The notes: generated from the letters alone by a model not told the origin. Counted from the first letter of the stretch, positions 44,991-56,334 are shown. The stretch is 61,500 nt of DNA from Symbiodinium natans (GCA_905221605.1 CAJNDS010000224.1:452585-514084), one strand, 5' to 3'. A program made the numbers and translations.

Positions 44991-46310
44991 AATCCATGGT
45001 AGGAAGCTTGGCCCCTAGGTACATGATTGAGGTCACAACTGGATACAGTCTGTGCTCTCTGCCTACCCGAATTTTGAACTTGGCTCCTTGCTCATCCTTT
45101 TGGACACGCTTAGCAAGTAGGGACGTCGCCGAGCTTCCCTGCAGCGCATACATGATGACCGTTTTCTCTGCACTTAATGTGAAGCCTGCGGCCTCCATAA
45201 CCTGGATCAGTAACCCCATGGAGCGAACAGCCTGCGCAAGCTGCGGGGGATTACGCACAAGCCATGTCGTGTAGAAGTCATCGGCGTAAAGCGTGACCTC
45301 TCCCCCCGACAGATGCTGCTGCCGGCAAGCCGCTTGATACTGGTTGCACAGGTATCCTGTGGTAAGGGCCCAGAGGAGTGGGGATAGCCCACATCCCTGT
45401 CTGATGCCTTGTTCTAAAGCAACCTCCGCTTGTTGCTTTCCCAGATTGAGAACCAGAACGGCCTGTTGATGGATGTGGTTGATCAGGGATATGAGCGTTG
45501 GGTCGAGCTGGGCGTCCTTCATGGCAGCAATGAGCTGCGCTCTGGGCAGCGCATCGAAGGCTTTGTTTACGTCCAGGCTTAGGGAGATGCCTCCGCCTAC
45601 TGAGGCTGGGGCCATACCTTTACGCCTTGCGTGTAGGGTCGGATCAGCTTCACTTGCCAGGATCCTGGCGGCATGTAGGTGACTGCACACGCGCTCAATG
45701 GCATCAGCCGTGGATCTTTGCGGGATATACGCAAACTGCGGGACCTGTGACAGGTAAGTCGCCACAGGAGCGCGCAGTCTGTCCGCCAAAATGGTCGCGA
45801 GGACTTTGCTTCCTGGCGCCAGCAGGCAAATGGGACGCAACTGCTTGGGCATTTTTACGAAGGGGACTTTTGGGAGGAGGCACACATGTACCCTGTGCCA
45901 GTCTTTATGGAGTTCGCCCATGTTTTGTAGACTGTGCTGCAACGTTCGATGGAGGTACGGCACGACCTCCTGCGTCGCAAGCTTCCACAATACTGTGGGT
46001 GCATAGGTAGGTGGGAGGGCCTTGAGAGCCTTGAGCTTGGTCATTGCGCCTAAGACTTCCTCTTCCTGGATTGCTACCTGGGTGAAGGTTGAGGTCACTT
46101 CGGTGCACTGGGTATTTTGTGAGCTTCGTGCATACAGCTCTTGGAAGTGTTCTTTGACTGATCTGATTTCCTCCGCTGGAGACTGCAAGCTACCATCCTT
46201 TGATCGTAGCTGTATTCTGTTGTTGTTGCGGGATTTGGGGGCAAGAGTGCGAATTGCCTGGTAGATGGCAGCTGGGCCCGGCATGGCCTCTGCGGTTTCA
46301 AGGATATGCT
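44990..46310 (-). CDS. LINE reverse transcriptase
   Basis: Open frame starting at ATG 46284 (in-frame codons extend upstream as TEHILETAEA to about 46310). The RT fingers and palm are complete. Around residues 148-160 is LRPICLLAPGSKVLA. Motif A is SLDVNKAFDALP, with its Asp at about 238. Motif B is GIRQGCGLSPLLWAL at about 293-307. The catalytic YADD is at 333-336, and motif D is AGFTLSAEKTVIMY. The active-site aspartates are intact. Past 44990 the open frame continues to 44803, but its composition becomes abnormal and the true continuation is in another frame. Confidence 0.9.
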
Positions 46311-48033
46311 CAGTTTTGAGGCCTCACAAACCTTCCTAAGCTGTTTCTGCACCCTTTGAAGTTGGGATTGGACCCTCCAGATTCGGAAGCTGGCCTGAAG
46401 TCTCGTCATGGTGAGGATTTCACTGCTCAACGCTCCCCTGCACCTGCGCCAGTGCCACAGGAGCAGCACCGTCGGTTTGGGACAAGTCAGAGCTGCAGGA
46501 CTGGGCTCCGGCAGCCTGGAGCTCTTCCCAGGAGTCCTTCAGGACGAGATTGATGGTTTGGCAACCGTCCGCGCGCAGATCCCACACCTTCTCAGCCTGA
46601 GCGAGGGCAGTTGCGACCTTCTCCTGAAATTGCGCAGCAATTTCAGGATGCGCACGGAGGTGTTGCTGCATATTCCTAGGGTGAGGCATGGTTTGATGGG
46701 GCTTTTTACCTAGCTTTATGTGTTTGAAGTGAGGCCTTGGCAGGCTGCAGCTCAGCGGCAGGTGCCGCATTCCCGAGATCGGCACGAACGGTACCTCCCA
46801 CAAAGGAAGTGCTTGCTGCGCGACAGGGTCAGCATGCACAGTCCTGGTAAGAATGAAATCAATCTGAGTACGGACTGTGAGGCGCCTGGTGGTGGCAATG
46901 TATGTGTGCGCCTTGTGCCGTCTACGGTAAGTGTTGAGGGCTCGCAGTCCGAACCTTTGCAGCAAGCCGCTGAACCGGGGTTGGTCAGTCTGAGCGGGTA
47001 CACTCGGGCAGAGTGAGCATGAGCCAACGTAGCCTGGGTCCGCAGGTAGCGGGGTATTGAAGTCCCCTATTACAACAGCCATGTCTCGCCACGCAAGTCT
47101 TGACAGGGTCTGCTGCAGCTTCTCCCACACTTTCTCGCGGTGATGCAGTAGGCCTTCCAGCGTTCCATGAGCATCCGCTCGCGGATTCCAGCAGTGCTGA
47201 TACACCGAGAGATAGTGCAAACATGGCCGGCCATCTATTCTGAGGTGCACCAGCCTGCCTGGGACTACGTGGTCGATACGAACGCTGGACGAAGTGGCAT
47301 AGTCCTTGCGTATCATGAGAAGGATGCCAGCCTTTCTAGCGCCCTCTCCGCTGTGTATCATCCAGTGATGCTCCGTGCTCCACTCACTGCAGAAAGACCA
47401 ATGCGTTTCTTGAAGGGCGCACACATGGACGGTTCTCCCCGCCTCATGCTCCTGCGAGAGCCACGTGTCGACTTCTTGAAGCTTCGGGACACTGAGACCG
47501 CCTGCGTTCCAGCTGACGGTGCGCCACCTTTCAGAAGATGGATGTTTGGGCTTTGAGGGCGCTGGAGGTCTCGTCGGGCATCTCTTCGGGAGCGCATTGG
47601 TGGAAGTATATAAGCGACCCCTATACCAGGCGTGCCCCTGTTGCTGGATACGAAGGACTAATCTCCGCAAGACTCGTTTTGCGATGTTACTAGTTGCGTC
47701 TATTTGCAAGTGTGCCGTCGGGCCTTGCGGCTGTTGGACTTCGCGACGGTTCACCACTCCTTGTGGTAAAGTTTGCCACCTTGCATGGAAGGTTTCAGGG
47801 GGATTCGCGACTCCTCCCCCACTCTGACGCAGCGTGCCCTGATCGCAAGTGCCCAAGCCATAAGAGGAACGACAGTGGTCTTCTGAGGATTTGGCTCGGC
47901 TGTCGCACGCTGCATCCCCTGGACTTGGGACCAGGGCCGGCTCTTGTTCTGCCGTCGCAACGGCCTTCGCGTTGGAGGTAGGATGCGTTCTTAGCTTTAT
48001 GGGTGTACACCTGTCTACGTAGGAGTCGGGCAA
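46311..48033 (-). CDS. LINE apurinic-like endonuclease and linker to RT
   Basis: The open frame 48033-46420 carries an exonuclease-endonuclease-phosphatase fold. Its motifs are TVSWNAGGL (residues about 173-181), VCALQETHW (catalytic Glu at about 209), the GDFN box in AVVIGDFNTP (323-326), QIDFIL (about 391-395) and a C-terminal RHLPLSC. In the last, the usual SDH is replaced by MRH, so the catalytic Asp before His is missing. The domain nicks target DNA to prime reverse transcription. Residues 1-80 have poorer composition. Between 46420 and 46310 the linker (SFRIWRVQSQLQRVQKQLRK) runs in a second frame, with a final shift beside an AAAA run near 46312. Confidence 0.85.
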
Positions 48034-49540
48034 ACGGTGGACGGGATTGCCATCCTAACTTCAGGACCCCAGTGATGTTATGAGCCCAAGTGACGCTTTG
48101 CTTCCCCCTGCTTGGCCTGAGTTTGGCCCGCTTGCGGCCGCGCCTCCATTTGGCGGTCGGGAGCCTGCGGACATATGCTCTCGCCCGCCAGTGTTGTCGG
48201 GTCAGCGACATGGACGTCCGCGGCCTGACTCGGCCGCAGGTCCAGCTTAGCACCTGGGAGCTGCTTGTTCTCACTTGCTTGGAGGAACAGCACACTGAGA
48301 CATTGGCATCTTGGCGCTGAGCTGACAGGTCTCTCACAGTTCCTGTTGGCGCCAGGACTTGCAGAACATGTTCAGTCAGACACAGGTGCAAGGGACTCTT
48401 GGGGCGGCGCTGCGGACACCTACCACACCATCCGCAACGCGGAATGCAGAGCCAGTAGGCACAGATGCACGGTCCGCCCTGGCATAGAGCGCTGCTGCTG
48501 TGCGAATCTGACTGGCGTGGCTCCGGGCCTCCTTTCCAGCCTCGTGAGGCAAACAGAGCACCTGCATCACACTGCACCGTCAGGGAGTACTTCCTACATG
48601 GGTGAAGAAACTGACCTACGTCTGACTGGGGGGCCTTACGCACTACTGGTTCATTCCGCCGGCTGGCTTCCAGGGGGTCAGTCCTACGAAACGCAGCTTG
48701 CAACCGCCACGGAAGGATGTGGAAAGACACAACGCGCTGTCTCAGGAGCTCACTGGGGCGGCTCTCGCAGGGAGCGCCTGGAGTCCCGTATGTCGGGTAG
48801 GTGTGCACGCAGCTGGCTGTTGCTAGCACTTCACGGCTTGCACGCTTGTCAAAGTGTAGCATGCCCCCAGGCGGTGCTACAACCTTGGCGGCACATACCT
48901 TGACCTCTACGGACCTTCTTGCAACCTTGAGCTGAGCCTGTCGGAGGCTCGTGGTAGCACATGGTATGCGCAGCGATAGGCAGGCTTGCCCGTGCTGGTC
49001 CCCTTCTCGCCTGGGAGGAGCGTGACGGGGTTGGAGGTCTCAGGGGAGACCCGACAAAACAAGCGAGGCGGGTATTAGGGCTCTTGGGACATGTTCCTGG
49101 CGGGCAGGAGTTTCAGCTTGGCAACGTGAGCAAACACCTGCACCTATGCACCAAGGAGAAAAGTCTGCGCCAGGGCAGACTGCTTTCAGCAGCAGGGCTC
49201 TGATGGTGGCACAGGCAATGGGACCTCCTCTGCTTGCTTTCTGATGCGTGCGCAGCCTCAAACCTGCGCAAGAAGCTGATGTCACTGTCACGCTAACTGC
49301 CGCGGGGCTGCGGGCAGTATACATGGAGGTATCCTCGTTGCTCGCTTCTGCCATCTGTCGTCTGGTGCTCGTCTGCATCGCCCCACTCTTCCGCTTTGGA
49401 GAAGCATGGCTAGGCAACAGCACCATTGCCAGCAGCAATAGGAAGCAGTGTCTCCATGCGTGCATCGCTACAAACGTCGAGGGGCCCCGGTTAAACACAG
49501 AGCAGTTTGAAGCCAGGCCCGGTTCACAGCCTACACACAC
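48034..49540 (-). other. LINE 5' region / possible ORF1 remnants
   Basis: Minus-strand frames are protein-like in patches: 48293-48078 (QASENKQLPGAKLDLRPSQA) and 49540-49040, which begins with a hydrophobic leader-like stretch (MHAWRHCFLLLLAMVLLPSH) and contains CSRCQAETP. Frames break every few hundred bases. LINE ORF1 proteins often carry Cys-rich knuckles, but no clear motif is complete here. The assignment follows from position upstream of the endonuclease. Confidence 0.4.
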
Positions 49541-49572
49541 ACCCTACCAACGAAGTCTGAGCCGGAGAGCTT

Positions 49573-49600
49573 ATATATATATATATATATGCCTATATAT
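49573..49600. repeat. (AT)n tract at the 5' boundary of the LINE
   Basis: TATATATATATATATATATG followed by CCTATATATTAG. It marks the likely upstream limit of the retroelement and matches the (AT)n at its other end. Confidence 0.85.
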
Positions 49601-50628
49601 TAGAACGGTGAGCGCCTCACAACAACCATGTCTGCCCCTTCTCGAATTGGTGAACCCCAGCCCCCCTTTCCGTGCGTGCCTCCTCCGGCTTCTTGTGGCC
49701 GCGCTGTTCCCCCAGGACTGACAAAGAGTTCTGTGGAGGCAAAGTGTGATCGTGGAGACTGCAAGTCTCTTCCGACTTCTCTGCCCTCTTTGGGTCTCTG
49801 CCAACCTTTTTTGCATCGATTTGGCAGCTCAGATTGAGGCAGAACGTATGCAGGCATGCTGGAATGCGGGAATGCGGGCATGAGGAAGGCGGTTTGGTGG
49901 TCTATCGGATCCATCGAACGCCCTAACCTTGCCGCTCCAGCATCATGAAGACGCGCTGCAGCACCCATCGAGGGCGTGTCGGGGAAACCTGGGGCGATGG
50001 CGCCGAATCTGGGTCTCTAAGGGACGTTCACAGAAAAAGTCTTGGTCTGTGCCGCGCTAGGCTTTATCCACAACAAATCCTGGAAACAGTGACCGGCTGT
50101 CCTCTCCCGTTTCCTTGAAAAAATAAGGATTTCCTCCTGAACAGAAGCGAAACCTGGGGCAAACCGGTGACCGCAACACCTTGCCAACTGTGGCCTGCAG
50201 CTCGGGATCCATGCTCTGGAGGGTCGCGTCCACGCAGGACTCCCTCGGAAAGGCTTGACCGTTCTCGAAAGTTTTAAGTGCTGCATGGAAGTGGGACCGG
50301 GTTGGAAGCTAATTGTGTTTTCTGGGCAATTATTCACTCTCCTTCTGTAAACAGAGGTGCATCGCTTTGGTTCTCAACGAGGGCTGCTCTGTGAGGGATC
50401 TCACAGTGCAGACAAGCAGCACTTTGTCAACGTCCCTGCGGTAGTCCCAGCAAATGGACACGCCCAGGACCTGCCTCAGACGACGCCATACCACAAACCA
50501 ACCGTTTCCTCTTTGCTAGTGCTCAGGCTCAGCTTATATCGGCAAAGCTTATCTGCGATCATCATCCCCTCCCCCGGGCCACCCCAACACGCTACACCTG
50601 CAGCACGGAATTCGCTTCTGGAACGGAG
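49601..50628. other. No gene recognised
   Basis: Open frames at 49600-49968 and 50017-50337 on the minus strand lack domains. No repeat or regulatory motif is apparent. Confidence 0.5.
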
Positions 50629-50790
50629 TCATGCCATCACCGGCTTCCTGGCCAAGGTGTACAGCACACCTGCATATTCAACCATCCAAGGTAGGAAGTT
50701 GGAATCGTTTGGGATGGCCCATTCAAGAAAATACATCCACAATCGAATTGAACAACTCACAACAATGTACAACAGAACCCCCTGAGGCAG
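50629..50790 (-). pseudogene. Possible retroelement integrase remnant
   Basis: Minus-strand frame reading FLEWAIPNDSNFLPWMVEYA followed by GVLYTLARKPVMA. The phrase LPWMVEYAGVL resembles the segment near the end of the integrase core in LTR retrotransposons (P.I.WMVEYA...LNR). It is short, has no catalytic residues in reach and ends at a stop. The match is from remembered pattern only. Confidence 0.3.
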
Positions 50791-50799
50791 TCCCTTACC

Positions 50800-53700
50800 A
50801 GGCATCGCCGGGATGCTCTTTCGAGTGGCTCTCGATGGCTTCCTTGACGCGCTCCTCCGCATCTTCGACGCCACAAAACTCCGGCAGACCTCCCAAACCG
50901 TTGCACGGCCCTTCTGCAGCACTCGACACATGAAGTGAACGTCACATGAAAGGGGCTGAGCAAACTATGACATGAAGCCCCCCACCACCCCACCACCCAG
51001 CCACATCACACCTCGGCAAACGGCTGCAAAGTCCTCAAGGCAGCAACTTTAGGGCTTAAGACATGGTGGGATGGTATGCGGAGCTTTACGATCTCGTAGG
51101 ATGTTGGAGCCCTGGGCCCTCTCCTTTAGCGTGGCGTTCTCTGCGTCGTGCCGCAGGAAGCGCAGGCGCCTCGAACGGCAGCGTGCCCACCAGCAGCCAC
51201 AAAGGGGCCAACCGGGCACCAGCACTCTGAGCATTCACTGAATTTAACTGATAGGGCCAATGCCGGGCCAATGCAGGGCCAATGCTCAAGATGCCTGAGC
51301 CACCGGCTGGCAGATCACAGCGGCGATGGAGATAAAGAAGATCACCTGCTCCCACAGTCACAGAGCCCAGGCATCGTCATTGTCACAAGCAGCGCGATTC
51401 TTCACACAGACCCCTTGTCAAAGGTTGTGTCTTGGTGCCAGGCGAGGTAGGTGAATACCGCAAAGAGGAGCCTTGGAGGGGGGCTCAGTGGGCCTCAGTG
51501 GGCCTCAGCGGGCCTCAGGCCTGAGGCAGACCTGACACCTATGGACACCTGTGGCCTGTGGCTTCTCCTGTTGGCTTCTCCTACTATTGGCTTCTCCTGC
51601 TGGCTTCCTCTTGGCTTCCTCTTGGCTTCCTAGTGGTCAAAGGAGTCAAAAGGTGTCTTGTCAGCCGTGCAGCTCTGGGATGAGTGCCTGAGCCACTGCG
51701 CGCCGCAAGGGCTACACAAGACGGCGCAAGAGACGAAAACAAGATGAGCAAACACCTGCGGCTTCAGAACCCCTAAAGGCCCTAAACCCTGTTGCTTCTT
51801 CCCAGCTTTTTGCGGTCGCAGTCACGAGGTTCTGAACTTCTGCCCCCCAGTGTGCAATGGCACACTGCTGCCGCGCATCATCTACCTGAACCAGTGAACC
51901 AGGTTCTTCGGCGACTCTGAAGTTCATTGAGAAGGGCATGTCCAAGTACCACATGACTACCACATTCAGCAGATTCCCTGGAGATGCGCCAGTTTCACAA
52001 TCTTACCGCAGCTTTCACCGGCTCTGGTAGATGCGCCTGCCTCACTTATGCCCACGATGTTCAAATCCTAGGGCGAGGCTCATCATTCCCGCAAAAACAT
52101 GTAAGAACAGCCACTCCCCACCTCCTACAGCTCGCTGGATAAAGGGACAAAAAACGGGAAGAGTGCCATGTCTTTGTGGAAAGGAAGCCTCTAGTTGCAT
52201 GGAGCACTCTGCTTGGAGTCCTTCTACATGGTCACTCCGCAAGGAAACGAGAGAAACGGGAATCGACGTCTGAAGTCAGGATGCCCTACGATCTCCATAA
52301 ACCATTACATGGATTACATGTGCATGCATGTACTGTTCAAGGTCCCCATTCTAATAGCTTTGAGTGCTAGGGTCCGACTTCGTTCCCGCGATGCTCTGAG
52401 TGCTAGAAACCTAGCTGCAACATGTTGCAGCCCAAGGTCGGGCCAGAATCTGAGCATCACCATCCATGCAACAAAGATCAGCAAGGTCATGGCGATGACT
52501 GCCTTGGGGCATCACTGGCAATGCACATCATCCAAGAGTTATCTAAGGGACGAAGGATCGCAGAAGGGTACTTTCTTAGTCGGGCCCAGTTGCGCACTGA
52601 AAGTTCCTTGGTTCTTCCAAAGTTGCGAGAGAGAACAAAAAACGACTCCCGTCAGAGTGTCACCACATGTCCTAGCAAGTCACCATTTTCGGGCTCTCGG
52701 GCTCTCTCGGGCTCTTTCGGGCTCTCGGGCCAAGCTTCATGAGAAACATCAACCCAAGGCCCGCCACGGGCTTTCTCTGCAGGTTCGTGGCCAAAGGATA
52801 CAAGCCGCCGCCTCCATCCTGGCCCTCGCCAAGGGAGGAATGGAAAGTCTCATGTTGCAAGTGAGGTAAGGCAATGCAGAAACACACAATGCAGCTAGTG
52901 AGCAGCCAGTGGCCGTCGAATGCCAGTTGCGGTGGAAAGGCAAGACTCGCAGACTCTCGCCACTGGCCGCACTGGCCTCGCTCACAAGCCTCCGGCAAGT
53001 AGCGAACGCGTCCACTGCAACGGCGTTCTCCTCCTTCACCTCGTTTTGAAGAAAGTGACCGAGGGACACCACGGAGATGCTCTCAACTCCAACCGCAAGC
53101 TCTCCAATCCGAGGCGCTGCTCGGAGGCAGCGCAGGTCCACGTACCACGTCACCTCGAAACATCTCAAAACTCCTCCTCACATGCCCCACCTGAGCCTCT
53201 TTCTGAGCCTCTTTCTGAGCCTCTTTCTGAGCCTCTTCCTGAGCCTCTCTGCGCCTCTGGGCTCAGCCGCAGCTCTCTGGTCAGCCGCAACTCTCAGGGT
53301 GCTGCGACGATGAGAAGCAGGAGGCTCACCTGAGGAAGCTCAGGAGAGTTCTGAATGCAGCTGAACGCAAGACTCCCTTGAGCCTGAAGATGACTCTGAG
53401 AGTTTTTCCAGAGAGAGAAAGCGAGAGGAAACAAGAAAACAACAAAACAGAAAGAGCGCTTCTCTGTTTCGTTTGCGAGGACGAGGGGCTGATCCGATGA
53501 CCACGGACCCGTTGTCGACGGCCTCAGCTCTCCAAATCACATGACGTCATCCTTCTGACGGGAACCGTCAGAGCATCACTAGAGCATCACTGTGAAGGGC
53601 TAGTAGGCACACGAAACCCACAGCAGAGAACACACGGTTTTGCACGGTGGTTCCTCTGTATTCTTTGCACGTGGCGTTCTCGACCGTGATGCGGATCCAT

Positions 53701-54652
53701 GAGAAGAAGCCGTCAGGTCTCTCCAAGCCTCCCCAACGCATTTGTCGAACAATGTCTGTTGCGTCTCTCGTGAAGTATCTGAAGTGCAGCACTTGCAGCT
53801 CAAAAGGTTCTAAGGGCGCTTCAGGAGCCAGCTGATAACCTTAGACTGTGAAAAGCAGCTTCTTTGCAAGATGAAGAAACTCCGCAGAAAGAACTCAAGC
53901 AAATGCCACCAATGCCGCCAATGCCACCTGTAGCCATCAAGGCACTCTTCGCAGAGGGTCTTCTTTGTCGGAGAGCATCGCCTGCCAAGTCCCTCCATTT
54001 TCTCCGGATCTTGTGTGTGCATGGCTGTATTGTGTGTGCAATGGCTTACGCTGGCTTACACTGGCTGACACCCTCTTCGCTGTAACGGCAGCAGCTGGCA
54101 CAAAAGGCGCGGATGCATCGTACGGACTCCCGTGTTTCACATGCGTTCGCCGCTCTTGCTGAATGGGGCTTCGTGGCACTCTGGCTTGACCCGCGACGTA
54201 CCACCGAATGCCTGCAGTTCCGGACCCGGCAGCGAGCGCAGATCAATTGCTTCTCCTCCGTCACCTGCAGCGAAAATGGCGAAATAACGGCCACCTCTTC
54301 CGTGAAACGCAAGAGGGAACGGGGAATCTGCTCCTCTTGCATCTGTCGGAGCCAAGGGGCGTAGGCAGGGGACTCCACAAAGGACGGACATGAGGGAACG
54401 CAACGGAAGCTACCTGAGCCGCAAGAAACGGGTGTGAGATGCATCCCCCTGGGATCTCCACCAACAAGGCCCAATAACGGCGTTGACTCGGTGGGTGGGA
54501 TTGAGGCGCGGAGTTGAAGTTAACTTCACAGAGCTCTTCTCAGGCCCAAGAACAGTAGGCGTTGTCGATCTCGGACCAATAGGCGCACACGCTGGGGCAC
54601 TTCGCTTCCTGCAGGGATCTTTCGGAGAAGCGCTAAAGAGAGAAAGAGCAGA
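50800..54652 (-). CDS. Unidentified multi-pass membrane protein gene, about twelve candidate exons
   Basis: Transcription order: 54652-54540 (CPSVCAYWSEIDNAYCSW, GC donor), 54425-54200 (FVESPAYAPWLRQMQEEQIP), about 53990-53900 (LCEECLDGYRW), 53805-53650 (LHFRYFTRDATDIVRQMRWG, FFSWIRITVENATCKEYRGT), 53555-53485 (VIWRAEAVDNGSVVIGSAPR), 53153-53040 (38 codons, VTWYVDLRCLRAAPRIGELA, AG|G and GT), 52515-52330 (AVIAMTLLIFVAWMVMLRFW), 52130-52060 (GGGEWLFLHVFAGMMSLALG), 51965-51800 (VVVMWYLDMPFSMNFRVAEE), 51455-51410 (FTYLAWHQDTTFDKG), 51350-51300 (EQVIFFISIAAVICQPVAQ), 51180-51090 (LRFLRHDAENATLKERAQGS) and 50935-50800 (FCGVEDAEERVKEAIESHSK). A Cys-rich, probably extracellular N-terminal part followed by several helices suggests a receptor or channel. 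Family not identified, and the exon set may mix two genes. Confidence 0.5.
53186..53245. repeat. (CTGAGCCTCTTT)n tandem repeat
   Basis: Five copies of the 12-nt unit CTGAGCCTCTTT, the last ones with C substitutions, in an intron of the membrane protein gene. Confidence 0.9.
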
Positions 54653-55262
54653 GAAGTTGCACCCATAGAGTGGGAATGGAGTACCCCCTCTCACTGCCCA
54701 GCAATCCTTGGCGATGCGGGCGGCGAAGAGGTTCTTGCCACCTCAGGATGGCAAAGGTTTGAAGTGGTGAAAAGATGTCCTTCGGAAGTGTCTTTTGAGA
54801 CCGGTGCTGGGGCGCTGCGGTAAAGAGCGAACTCCTATTACATGATAATATTAAATGGGAATATTCAGGATTCCCTTCTCAGCCACCAGGGCCCGACAAC
54901 TGACGGAGCTATCGCCACACATGCTTGACGTGATCAGGCGACCTCTTTCCGTCTTGAAAAAACTGTCCTCTCGTGTTCTGGGCGTGTCTTGGTTCTTGAA
55001 GAACAGAGAGCACAGAGAGAGAGAGAGAGAGAGCAGAGAAAGAGAGAGAGACAGGCGCCAAGCAGGCGAGGCCCGCTCCTCGCGGGTCCTCCGTGGAGAA
55101 GAAACAGAGGGCTGGCGCTGCGCCCTCTCCCTTTTTGGATCCAATACGAAGCTCAACAGAGCTTGGATTCCTGGATTCCTGGTGTTGGACATGGTCCCAA
55201 TCTTGTTCAACTTTGATCGTCCTCTGCCCCGCTCATAGGGTGCACCGAGCTCTCTTCGGCTC
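54653..55262. other. No gene recognised; GA-rich tract
   Basis: Contains a GAGAGA tract at 55015-55052. Open frames on both strands are short or repeat-derived. Confidence 0.5.
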
Positions 55263-55930
55263 TTGGGTCCTAACTTGATTCGTCCTTCCAAGCATCTCAA
55301 CATTCAAGAACGAGACTCGAGTCCCCGAGCAGTCTTCCCAGGCACCCCCCCAAGGACGCACATTCGACAATGGCGAATGTGTCGAGGATTTCGCTCACCA
55401 CCGGTCCGAATGTTTAGGACTTCGGTTATCGCCTTGCTCATGGTCCAAAACGGACCCCTGAACGAGGTGGGGTCCTATTTCAAGGCTGTGGCTGACATGG
55501 GTTTCGGCCGGAATTTCAGGAGGACATCGTCTCACAGAGTCAGATAGATCAAAACCCGCGGCGGGGCCTTCAGCGCAGTGCAAAAGGCTTACAGGCGCAA
55601 AAAGCCCCACTCAGCTCCTGCGGGACCGCAAAAGCGCCTCACTTGGTGACTTACGCTTCCAGCGCCCCTGTACGTAGGAGCATCCCTAAACAACCAGTCT
55701 TTTGGGAACGTTTTTGGTCCCCTGTGCCTTTGTCAGTCTGGTTGTCTGGGCTCCGGCTGTTGTGGCACTCATTCCTCCCTGTTTCTTTCTGGGTTTCGCT
55801 CCTCTTAGAATGTGCACGATTTGTCACACCCCGGTCATGGATCTTAAGAACTTATACAGCGCCTGGGGGCCTCAACAGTATCCAACAGCGCGTATGTCTT
55901 TCACCAAGCAGATATCTGGAACACGTCTCA
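55263..55930 (+). CDS. Candidate plus-strand exons with hydrophobic helix
   Basis: One plus-strand frame at 55400-55547 reads VIALLMVQNGPLNEVGSYFK and continues FKAVADMGFGRNFRRTSSHR. Another at 55702-55930 reads a long hydrophobic segment (FLVPCAFVSLVVWAPAVVAL) and then MCTICHTPVMDLKNLYSAWG with a CxxC. They are natural in composition but do not join to a known family. Most other genes here are on the minus strand, which lowers the prior. Confidence 0.25.
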
Positions 55931-55934
55931 CTTC

Positions 55935-56040
55935 CAAGCCCCAAGCCCCAAGCCCCAAGCCCCAAGCCCCAAGCCCCAAGCCCCAAGCCCCAAGCCCCAA
56001 GCCCCAAGCCCCAAGCCCCAAGCCCCAAGCCCCAAGCCCC
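55935..56040. repeat. (CCAAGCC)n minisatellite
   Basis: About fifteen copies of the 7-nt unit CCAAGCC with almost no variation. Read as Ser-Pro-Lys-Pro-Gln-Ala-Pro on the plus strand and Gly-Leu-Gly-Ala-Trp on the minus strand; both are repeat translations. Confidence 0.95.
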
Positions 56041-56084
56041 GCCATTCATCATGAGCTGGTTCAGAACTGCCTTGAAGGGCAGCC

Positions 56085-56290
56085 CTGGGGATTCTGAGTC
56101 CCGCGCAGTCCTCGGGCCGGATCTCCGTCAGCAGCTTGGTCACTTCGTTGCCTGCAGAAGCCGACGAAGTAACTCCCGTCCACAGCACAAGGGAGCCCCT
56201 CCAATGACTTCGAACGGCACCTTTCCGCTGCTTCAGCTCCAGATCCGTCTTCCGGATGTCGCCCGGCTTCGCGTCGAGCCACTTGATGCC
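56085..56290 (-). CDS. Candidate exon, unidentified
   Basis: A minus-strand frame after an AG near 56290 reads YGQGIKWLDAKPGDIRKTDL, then HWRGSLVLWTGVTSSASAGN and EVTKLLTEIRPEDCAGLRIP. Composition is clearly protein-like over almost 70 residues, and the other two minus frames are not. No family is recognised. The CCAAGCC minisatellite begins directly downstream. Confidence 0.45.
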
Positions 56291-56334
56291 TTGGCCGTAC
56301 TACCGAGCCGTGCAAACACATCTCAAGCTCTCTC

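Larger units (their letters stand above)
41990..49570 (-). mobile_element. LINE-type non-LTR retrotransposon with C-terminal USP-like domain
   Basis: In transcription order: a 5' region with possible ORF1 (49.54-48.04 kb), AP endonuclease (48033-46420), reverse transcriptase (46310-44990), four zinc fingers (44990-43940), a helical linker (43930-42945) and a ubiquitin-specific-protease-like domain (42945-42139). The order AP endonuclease then RT then zinc fingers is that of APE-type LINEs. The coding sequence changes frame near 46310, 44990, 44210, 43935 and 42945, so this copy cannot make one protein by ordinary translation and is probably a decayed insertion. It lies between (AT)n tracts at 41962-41989 and 49573-49600. 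The exact ends and any target duplication are not resolved. Confidence 0.85.

Noticed and set aside
48265-48903. Plus-strand 212-residue frame
   Set aside because: It lies opposite the LINE 5' region, has no domain and looks like an antisense shadow.
49040-49540. Secreted protein with signal peptide
   Set aside because: The hydrophobic start MHAWRHCFLLLLAMVLLPSH looks like a leader, but the rest has no domain and sits in the LINE 5' region, so I kept it as part of the element.
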